From Citrobacter sp. (GTDB lineage Bacteria; Pseudomonadota; Gammaproteobacteria; Enterobacterales; Enterobacteriaceae), in assembly GCA_019415335.1 (NCBI GenBank), contig DXKH01000073.1, positions 1-13,093 of the forward strand: 13,093 nt of DNA, in the 5' to 3' direction. Below are positions 7,731-13,093 of this stretch, one piece after another. The position numbers were made by a program, and so were the translations under genes. The notes below the pieces were generated by a model. That model had not been told where the DNA came from. It saw nothing but the letters and a program-made list of their open reading frames with translations, and made no database searches. Every line of letters starts with the position of its first letter. Positions within the stretch are counted from its first letter, which is position 1.

Positions 7731-8864
7731 TCATGAATACCCACGGGCATAGTGCTTGAGTGCCGTGGCGGAAATCGCTTCTGCCGATTCACTTAAACAG
7801 AATTGATGTGTTTTCGACTGGAGATCGATAACCTGTGATTTCAGTACATCCGACGATCCGGATAATTCATCCACCATCAGGGCATTACTTTGCGTCACCT
7901 TTTCCAGTTCACTCATCGCCTGGGTTATCTGAATGATCCCTTTTTCCTGTTCAGCCGTGGTGACCGATATTTCACTCATCAACTGACTTAATTGCCCTGC
8001 GCCCTGAACAATTTCCTGCATATTCTTTTCTGTTTCGCCCACAACCGTTGCGCCTTGCTGCACATTTTGATGCGTGACGTCGATGAGCCCGCGAATATTT
8101 TTTGCAGCCTCTGCACTTCTGTGGGCCAGATTTCGCACCTCTGTCGCCACAACGGAAAAGCCTTTTCCGTGATCTCCAGCGCGCGCAGCTTCTACTGCGG
8201 CATTCAGCGCCAGAATATTAGTTTGAAATGCAATATCGTCAATCAGCGTGATTATTTCTGTCATTTGCTGTGCACACGCCGTAATCGAATGCATATTACT
8301 GGCGACCTGAACCATTAATTCGCTGCCTCTGTACGCGCATTGCATCGCGCTATCGGCCTGTTGGTTAGCGAGTCGAGTGTGGTCGGCATTGTTACGGGTG
8401 CTGGCTGCCATTTGTTCCATACTGGCGGCGGTCTGGATTAATGAGGCGGACTGCTGTTCCGTTTTCACGGATAATTCCGCGCTACGGGCGGCCAGTTGCT
8501 CTGACAGTAGCAGCGCTGTTTTCGAGGAAAGTCGAATCTCCCGCACCAGCGTTGCGATACTGCCGGATAAACTGTTGATACCCGGAATCAGTCTCCCGGC
8601 ACAGTTATTACCGAATTCAGGAATATGAACGGCGAGATTTCCCGCGGTCACCTGTTCAATACTTTTCTTTACGGTATTGATAGGCGTGACGAGATATATT
8701 GTCATGTAGCACCATAATGCGAATAGCGCCAACAGAAAAATCACGTTCATTGAAATAATCACCGGTAGTCTGACCGAGTACATTATTTGCACAATGTTAA
8801 TCAGGCCAAAAGTAAATAGCAGAAATACGATAATAAATGTTCTGACGCTAATGTGTTTTAACAT
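7731..8864 (-). CDS. Methyl-accepting chemotaxis protein lacking a periplasmic sensor domain
   Basis: The protein is 377 residues against about 530-560 for Tar or Tsr. Two hydrophobic segments (about residues 9-28 and 35-57) are separated by only a few residues (SVRLPV), so there is practically no periplasmic ligand-binding domain. A HAMP domain follows ([18 protein letters not shown] to about 110). Then comes the cytoplasmic coiled-coil signalling domain with one typical adaptation helix ([18 protein letters not shown]) and the highly conserved hairpin tip ([20 protein letters not shown]). The tail lacks the NWETF-type pentapeptide that binds CheR and CheB, so it would rely on other receptors for adaptation. 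The AGG ribosome site is 6 nt before the ATG. From memory, Salmonella also carries an MCP gene beside zntB. Possible roles are sensing in the membrane or cytoplasm, or modulating mixed receptor arrays. Confidence 0.9.
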   Translation of the reverse strand: MLKHISVRTFIIVFLLFTFGLINIVQIMYSVRLPVIISMNVIFLLALFALWCYMTIYLVTPINTVKKSIEQVTAGNLAVHIPEFGNNCAGRLIPGINSLSGSIATLVREIRLSSKTALLLSEQLAARSAELSVKTEQQSASLIQTAASMEQMAASTRNNADHTRLANQQADSAMQCAYRGSELMVQVASNMHSITACAQQMTEIITLIDDIAFQTNILALNAAVEAARAGDHGKGFSVVATEVRNLAHRSAEAAKNIRGLIDVTHQNVQQGATVVGETEKNMQEIVQGAGQLSQLMSEISVTTAEQEKGIIQITQAMSELEKVTQSNALMVDELSGSSDVLKSQVIDLQSKTHQFCLSESAEAISATALKHYARGYS

Positions 8865-9286
8865 GTTAAACCTGTTAGTGGTTAATATGGCAGGTCATAT
8901 TTATATAGCACCAGAAAAGCATATATTCTCCTCGTTCAGCGCTCTATGCAAACTTCACGCTGAGATCTATAAAATTTACATTAAGGAAGTATAATGACAA
9001 TTAAATTTGCTTTATGCCTCCCGTTAATCATGACAACAATGACTTTCCCCTCCCAGCTCCGCGAGATTCCACTCCTGAACAGTTAAGTGACGCAACACAC
9101 TTAGCAATGCAGGTTAAACCCTGCTTAAATGATTAGTTTTAATGATGTTTAAATAAGAACTTTCGCGCTTTTTTGCCTTTACGCCTGAGAACACTAATGA
9201 GGAAGGTAAAAATTTGCATCCTTGCCTTTCATTTCTCATGCGAATGGATGAATCCTTTCTAAATTTAATTTCACGACAGACACTCG
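8865..9286. other. Divergent intergenic region between the chemoreceptor and MHYT-GGDEF-EAL genes
   Basis: This 422-bp AT-rich gap must carry both promoters. It contains a 30-codon ORF at 8994-9086 (listed separately) and a small stem GCAGG (9109-9113) / CCTGC (9120-9124) after it. I looked for a flagellar sigma-28 promoter ahead of the chemoreceptor; the nearest match on the minus strand, TGAAGTTT, has the wrong spacing. No other gene is convincing. Confidence 0.5.
8994..9086 (+). CDS. Possible 30-residue hydrophobic small protein
   Basis: The ATG at 8994 is preceded by TTAAGGAAGTATA, a good Shine-Dalgarno with AAGGAAG ending 4 nt before the start. The product would be MTIKFALCLPLIMTTMTFPSQ followed by LREIPLLNS. 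Its N-terminal ~20 residues resemble a signal peptide or a short membrane segment. It lies 200 bp upstream of the MHYT gene on the same strand. It could be a small membrane protein, a leader peptide, or the stub of a decayed exported protein. Only the ribosome binding site and hydrophobicity support it. Confidence 0.35.
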   Translation: MTIKFALCLPLIMTTMTFPSQLREIPLLNS

Positions 9287-11413
9287 ATGGAAAGCCAGAT
9301 GTTGCACGTATCATGGGATCCGGTTTTAATCGGTATCTCGTTTCTTGTTGCGTTCATAGCTGCATTTGTCTCCCTCGACAGCGCGGGTAAAGTGGCTATT
9401 TCTGTGCGGCAAGAATCGACATTCTGGCGCTTATCGGGCGGTATTACGCTCGGTATGGGGATCTGGTCAATGCATTTCATCGCAATGCTGGCGATGAAAA
9501 TGAGCATGCCCCTTAACTATCATCTCTCGCTGACCGCCCTCTCCTTTGCAATCGCCCTGATCGCGGCATCGCTTGCGATTCACATTGCCATTTCCGGCGC
9601 AATACTTTCGCGAATCAGACTGATCGCCTCAACGATTGTTCTGAGCATGGGAATGGTCGCCATGCATTATGTCGGGATGGCCGCGATCGTTGGGCATAGC
9701 GCTATTATCTGGAACCCGGGGCTGGTTGCTCTGTCCGTTATCATTGCCGTTGCGGCTTCGGGTCTCGGCCTGCGGCTGGCTTTTTCACCGCGCCAGAATA
9801 CACGCCTGACGTTGCTCAACCAGTTGGCGGCGTCACTGATTGTCGCCCTGGCGATCTCCGCCATGCATTACACCGGCATGAGCGCCGCCACATTCAGTCA
9901 TCATAACCATGCACTCCACACGGGCTTAAGTCAGGTTGAACTCGCCGTTTGCGTCGCTGGTATCACGTTGGTCACGCTGGGGGTGACGCAGGTGATCGCC
10001 ATGCTGAACTCGCAGATGCGGACGTCGCAACTGGTGGAAACGCTCTCTCATCTCAATAAACAACTGACGCAGCAACGTCATTTTGATGCGCTGACGGGAC
10101 TGCCAAACCGTGCGCAAATCGATACCTGCTTACTCAACTGTATGGAAGATTCGGCGCTTCACCAGCGGCGGTTTGCCCTTGCCTTTATCGACCTTGTCCG
10201 CTTTAAAGTCGTCAATGACACCTGGGGACACCATATTGGCGATCAATTACTGGTCGCCAGTAGCCAGCGCATCCTCGCCTGCCTTGATGAGACGATGACG
10301 CTTGCCCGCCTGGGCGGCGACGAATTTATCCTGTTGATGCCGGAGAATGATACCGAAGCCATCTCCTCGCGGATGGATCGTATTGCCAACGCCCTACGCA
10401 TGCCTTTCTCTCTCTCAGGTCATATCATTCGTGTTTCACTCAGCGCCGGACTCAGCTTCTACCCCGAACATGGCACCACCACCCATGAGCTACGCGTGAA
10501 AGCGGATGTCGCCATGTACCATGTGAAACAACAGGGTCGTGATGGCTGGGCCATCTACCAGGCGGAAATGGAAGCCATCGTGACCACTGCGCCGGCTTTT
10601 TTACAGGATCTGTCGCAGGCGCTGGCGCGCAATGAATTTGAGTTGTGGTATCAGCCGAAATACACCGCCAGCGACCACACGCTGACCGGGTTTGAGGCGC
10701 TACTGCGCTGGCGACATCCGGAGCAAGGGCTACTGCTGCCCGGCGCGTTTCTCTCCACGCTTGAAGATACCGGCCTCATGCTTTCTGTCGGGAAATGGGT
10801 GATTCAACAGGCTTGTTCACAGCTCAATCAGTGGACTCAACAAGGGTATAGCGACTGGTCGCTCGCGGTTAACCTCTCTGCGACGCAGTTTGAACAGCAC
10901 GATATCGTCGATATCGTCTGTAGTGCGCTTGCCCGTTATCAGATCCCGCCGTCCCGCTTAACGCTGGAAATAACCGAAAGTGCCGCGCTGAAAAATCTCG
11001 GACGCAGCATCGAGATCCTGAATGCCTTTTCGACAGCCGGGATTACTGTTTCCATTGATGATTTCGGCACCGGATATTCAAACATGTTAATGTTGAAATC
11101 GCTCCCTGCCCGGGAATTGAAGATCGATCGTGTCTTTATTAAAGATATCAATGAGAACAACAAGAACAGCAAAATAGTCTCGACGATTATTGATATCGCC
11201 CACGCCATGAATTTACGCGTTGTCGCGGAGGGGATTGAAACGCCAGAACAAGAACGACTCCTGACGCGAATGGGGTGTGGTGTACTGCAAGGCTTTTTAT
11301 ATGCTCAACCTTTACCAGCGCAACAAATACCGACGTTATTACAAAGGGATAGCCTCATTAAACAGCTAAACATTGTTTCCTGCTTACCCCAACAACGCTC
11401 TATTACACTATAA
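9287..11413 (+). CDS. Membrane MHYT-GGDEF-EAL cyclic-di-GMP enzyme
   Basis: The protein is 708 residues. The N-terminal ~245 residues form a seven-helix MHYT sensor with three motif copies: MHFI (62-65), MHYV (126-129) and MHYT (193-196). In this family the motif is proposed to bind a metal that senses O2, CO or NO. A diguanylate cyclase domain follows: DALTGLPNR, D302, N310, D319 and intact GGDEF at 343-347. Position 304 is Val where most have Asp (DLV-RFK), and the RxxD inhibitory site is absent. The EAL phosphodiesterase domain has EAL (470-472), DDFGTGYS (591-598), K612, E648 and QGFLYAQPLP, so all catalytic residues seem present. It may work in either direction. The layout matches NbdA and MucR of Pseudomonas and YkoW of Bacillus. 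No good ribosome site precedes 9287; ATG at 9299 is an alternative start. dgcM follows 53 bp downstream. Confidence 0.92.
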   Translation: MESQMLHVSWDPVLIGISFLVAFIAAFVSLDSAGKVAISVRQESTFWRLSGGITLGMGIWSMHFIAMLAMKMSMPLNYHLSLTALSFAIALIAASLAIHIAISGAILSRIRLIASTIVLSMGMVAMHYVGMAAIVGHSAIIWNPGLVALSVIIAVAASGLGLRLAFSPRQNTRLTLLNQLAASLIVALAISAMHYTGMSAATFSHHNHALHTGLSQVELAVCVAGITLVTLGVTQVIAMLNSQMRTSQLVETLSHLNKQLTQQRHFDALTGLPNRAQIDTCLLNCMEDSALHQRRFALAFIDLVRFKVVNDTWGHHIGDQLLVASSQRILACLDETMTLARLGGDEFILLMPENDTEAISSRMDRIANALRMPFSLSGHIIRVSLSAGLSFYPEHGTTTHELRVKADVAMYHVKQQGRDGWAIYQAEMEAIVTTAPAFLQDLSQALARNEFELWYQPKYTASDHTLTGFEALLRWRHPEQGLLLPGAFLSTLEDTGLMLSVGKWVIQQACSQLNQWTQQGYSDWSLAVNLSATQFEQHDIVDIVCSALARYQIPPSRLTLEITESAALKNLGRSIEILNAFSTAGITVSIDDFGTGYSNMLMLKSLPARELKIDRVFIKDINENNKNSKIVSTIIDIAHAMNLRVVAEGIETPEQERLLTRMGCGVLQGFLYAQPLPAQQIPTLLQRDSLIKQLNIVSCLPQQRSITL

Positions 11414-11466
11414 AAAAACCATTCTCGCATGGTCGCAAATAATTAATAAAAATAACGGGATGACTG

Positions 11467-12699
11467 ATGATTGCACATAACCTAAATGCACTGGATTTAT
11501 TAACGCTTCCGGTCTGGATCGTCTCTCCATGCACCGAAGAACTACTCTTTGCCAACCGCATCGCCAGAGAGGTAATGCAGGGATACACGTTCAGCCAACT
11601 GCGTAAGGGGGTGTATTCCACGCACGCGCAGAATACCTTGCCAAATTATATTACGGATCTTCGCAACCAGCGGGATATTGTCGAAATTCTGACGGTGCCT
11701 CGTGAAAATAACCCGGCTGCGCTCACCTGCCGGTTGTCAATTAACGATCTGCCGGGTTCCGGTGAAGTGATTCTCTTCGAAGGGATTGATACCCCGGCGG
11801 TTCACGGGTTAAAAGCCAGTCGGTCCGCCACCTATCAGCGGAAAAAGCAGGGATTTTACGCCCGGTTTTTTCTCACTAACTCCGCCCCCATGCTGCTGAT
11901 CGACCCTGCGAGAGATGGCCTGATTGTCGATGCCAATCTGGCGGCGCTCAATTTCTACGGTTACAGTCTGGAGGCGATGTGTCAGAAGCATACCTGGGAA
12001 ATCAATATGCTGGGTCGGCAGATTCTGCCAGTTATGCATGAGATTGCTCGCCTTCCGGGCGGGCATAAACCGTTAAATTTTGTTCATAAAATTGCCGATG
12101 GCACTACTCGGCATGTGCAAACCTATGCCGGACCCATTGAAATCTATGGCGACAGACTGATGCTGTGCATCATTCACGACATCACCGAGCAGAAACGTCT
12201 CGAACAGGAACTGGAGCGCGCCGCGCTACACGATGCCCTGACCGGATTGCTCAACCGTCGCCAGTTCTATCAACTGACTGAACCGGGGCAGACGCATCAC
12301 CTGCCCCTGACCCAGGATTACAGCCTGCTGCTCATTGATACCGACCGGTTTAAAAGCATAAATGACCTGTATGGTCACCTGAAGGGGGATGAGGTTCTCT
12401 GCGAACTGGCGCGAAACCTCGAGTCCTGCGCACGCAAAGGAGATTTAGTGTTCCGCTGGGGCGGCGAGGAGTTTGTCCTGCTGTTACCGCGCACTCCGCT
12501 GGAGACCGCATTGCAGTTAGCCGAATCCATCCGCGCATCGGTGGCGAAAATCGGCCTCCCCGGCCTGCCACGTTTTACCGTGAGCATTGGCGTGGCCCAC
12601 CACGAACCGAACGAAAGTATCGATGAGCTGTTTAAGCGGGTGGATGCTGCGCTCTACCGGGCCAAAAACGATGGTCGAAACCGGGTACTGGCAGCCTGA
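11467..12699 (+). CDS. dgcM: Diguanylate cyclase DgcM
   Basis: The protein is 410 residues, equal to E. coli DgcM (YdaM). It makes c-di-GMP from two GTP and, in E. coli, acts with PdeR and the regulator MlrA to switch on csgD and hence curli and biofilm matrix. An N-terminal region of about 125 residues is followed by a PAS-type sensor (about 130-245: QGFYARFFLTNSAPMLLID through ILHDITEQK-like end, here IIHDITEQKRLEQEL). The GGDEF domain has DALTGLLNRR, D291, D293, the allosteric I-site RKGD at 323-326 and active GGEEF at 332-336. It should therefore be an active, feedback-inhibited cyclase. The sequence is near-identical to E. coli in the PAS and GGDEF regions and more varied in the first 100 residues. 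The ribosome site is weak (GGGA). It lies 53 bp after the MHYT-GGDEF-EAL gene and may share its transcript. Confidence 0.95.
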   Translation: MIAHNLNALDLLTLPVWIVSPCTEELLFANRIAREVMQGYTFSQLRKGVYSTHAQNTLPNYITDLRNQRDIVEILTVPRENNPAALTCRLSINDLPGSGEVILFEGIDTPAVHGLKASRSATYQRKKQGFYARFFLTNSAPMLLIDPARDGLIVDANLAALNFYGYSLEAMCQKHTWEINMLGRQILPVMHEIARLPGGHKPLNFVHKIADGTTRHVQTYAGPIEIYGDRLMLCIIHDITEQKRLEQELERAALHDALTGLLNRRQFYQLTEPGQTHHLPLTQDYSLLLIDTDRFKSINDLYGHLKGDEVLCELARNLESCARKGDLVFRWGGEEFVLLLPRTPLETALQLAESIRASVAKIGLPGLPRFTVSIGVAHHEPNESIDELFKRVDAALYRAKNDGRNRVLAA

Positions 12700-12744
12700 T
12701 GAACAGCGCCCCCGACGACACGTACCGTCGCCGGGGGGCCTGAT

Positions 12745-13071
12745 TTACGTCCCGGCGGCATCGCGCTGGTCAAATACCTGCTGCGCCAGATGCAGCGTCG
12801 CATTGGCGGCGGGTAGTCCGCAATATAGCGCCGAATGCATGATCAGCTCTTTCAGTTCTTCACGCGTCACACCGTTGTTGAAGGCGGCATTGAGATGCAT
12901 TTTTAGCTCCGCCTCGCGGTTCAGCGCAATCAGCATCGCAATGGTTATCATACTGCGCGTATGCCGATCCAGTCCGGGACGGCTCCAGATATCCCCCCAG
13001 GCATAACGGGTAATAAAATGCTGAAACTCTTCGTTCAGCGGCGTCAGGTTTTGCACTGTCCTGTCTACATG
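12745..13071 (-). CDS. Partial PcaC-like 4-carboxymuconolactone decarboxylase
   Basis: The last 108 codons are present, ending at TAA 12745-12747; the 5' end is beyond the contig. The family decarboxylates gamma-carboxymuconolactone to beta-ketoadipate enol-lactone in the protocatechuate pathway. Many relatives of this AhpD-like fold have other or unknown jobs. The hallmark core is visible: FITRYAWGDIWSRPGLDRHTRSMITIAMLIAL, then an acidic-helical segment with AELKMHL, and NGVTREELKELIMHSALYCGLPAANATLHLA. Full-length members are about 125-135 residues, so only some 20 are missing. The apparent start MYKRQ at the window edge is encoded by adapter sequence and is not part of the protein. It converges on dgcM across a 45-bp gap containing a G/C-rich hairpin without a T run. 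The precise substrate cannot be read from this fragment. Confidence 0.85.
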   Translation of the reverse strand, partial: HVDRTVQNLTPLNEEFQHFITRYAWGDIWSRPGLDRHTRSMITIAMLIALNREAELKMHLNAAFNNGVTREELKELIMHSALYCGLPAANATLHLAQQVFDQRDAAGT

Positions 13072-13093
13072 CTGTCTCTTATACACATCTCCG
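13072..13093. other. Nextera (Tn5 mosaic-end) sequencing adapter, not genomic
   Basis: Bases 13072-13090 read CTGTCTCTTATACACATCT, the reverse complement of the 19-bp Tn5 mosaic end used in Nextera libraries. The final CCG is the start of the adapter that follows it. The true genomic sequence ends at 13071. Confidence 0.97.

Noticed and set aside
8930..8965. Flagellar sigma-28 promoter for the chemoreceptor
   Set aside because: TGAAGTTT resembles the -35, but the following GCTGAACG is at the wrong distance and matches the -10 consensus poorly.
9197..9262. 22-codon frame (MRKVKICILAFHF and onward) ahead of the MHYT gene
   Set aside because: No ribosome binding site precedes its ATG and it ends before the MHYT start; nothing beyond chance supports it.
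12700..12744. Terminator between dgcM and the pcaC-like gene
   Set aside because: A GCCCCC/GGGGGC stem with a GACG/CGTC extension can form, but it needs a 4-nt bulge and has no T run on either side.

Overview
This window is chromosomal DNA from an enterobacterium of the Escherichia/Salmonella/Citrobacter group. The order ompN - uspF - ttcA - dbpA - fnrS - zntB - dgcM is the familiar one around the Rac attachment region of E. coli. The proteins look very close to their E. coli counterparts, and two well-known small RNAs (MicC, FnrS) sit at their expected sites. Extra genes and loop differences in OmpN fit a relative such as Citrobacter better than E. coli K-12, but the genus cannot be fixed from sequence reading alone. 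The right end is a contig end: the last 22 bases are Nextera sequencing adapter, not genome.

Layout. 1-473: a long hairpin, a rho-independent terminator and the MicC sRNA (minus strand), divergent from the porin gene ompN (474-1625). 1626-2545: a small KTSC-domain protein, then the universal stress protein gene uspF and its terminator. 2546-3816: an accessory patch with a SAM-dependent methyltransferase of unknown substrate (minus strand, TTG start) and the 3' remnant of a Rac-type phage integrase directly before ttcA. This is probably the scar of a decayed prophage. 3817-6170: convergent ttcA (tRNA 2-thiocytidine) and dbpA (23S rRNA helicase). 6171-6657: a 60-codon proline-rich protein gene upstream of dbpA and the anaerobic sRNA FnrS with its FNR box. 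6658-7641: zntB (zinc transport). 7731-11413: genes absent between zntB and dgcM in E. coli K-12, namely a chemoreceptor with almost no periplasmic domain, a 30-codon ORF, and a membrane MHYT-GGDEF-EAL protein. 11467-12699: dgcM, the diguanylate cyclase of the curli control pathway. 12745-13071: the 3' part of a pcaC-like carboxymuconolactone decarboxylase gene, cut by the contig end.

How the genes relate. The right half groups signalling functions: a chemoreceptor diverges from a bifunctional c-di-GMP enzyme that lies 53 bp upstream of dgcM on the same strand, so c-di-GMP synthesis and breakdown may be co-expressed there. The left half is envelope control (porin plus porin-regulating sRNA) and stress response. 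The most unusual items are the prophage scar that now supplies the 5' flank of ttcA, the orphan methyltransferase, the chemotaxis/c-di-GMP insertion beside dgcM, and the adapter at the end. No wholly new multi-gene system is evident.
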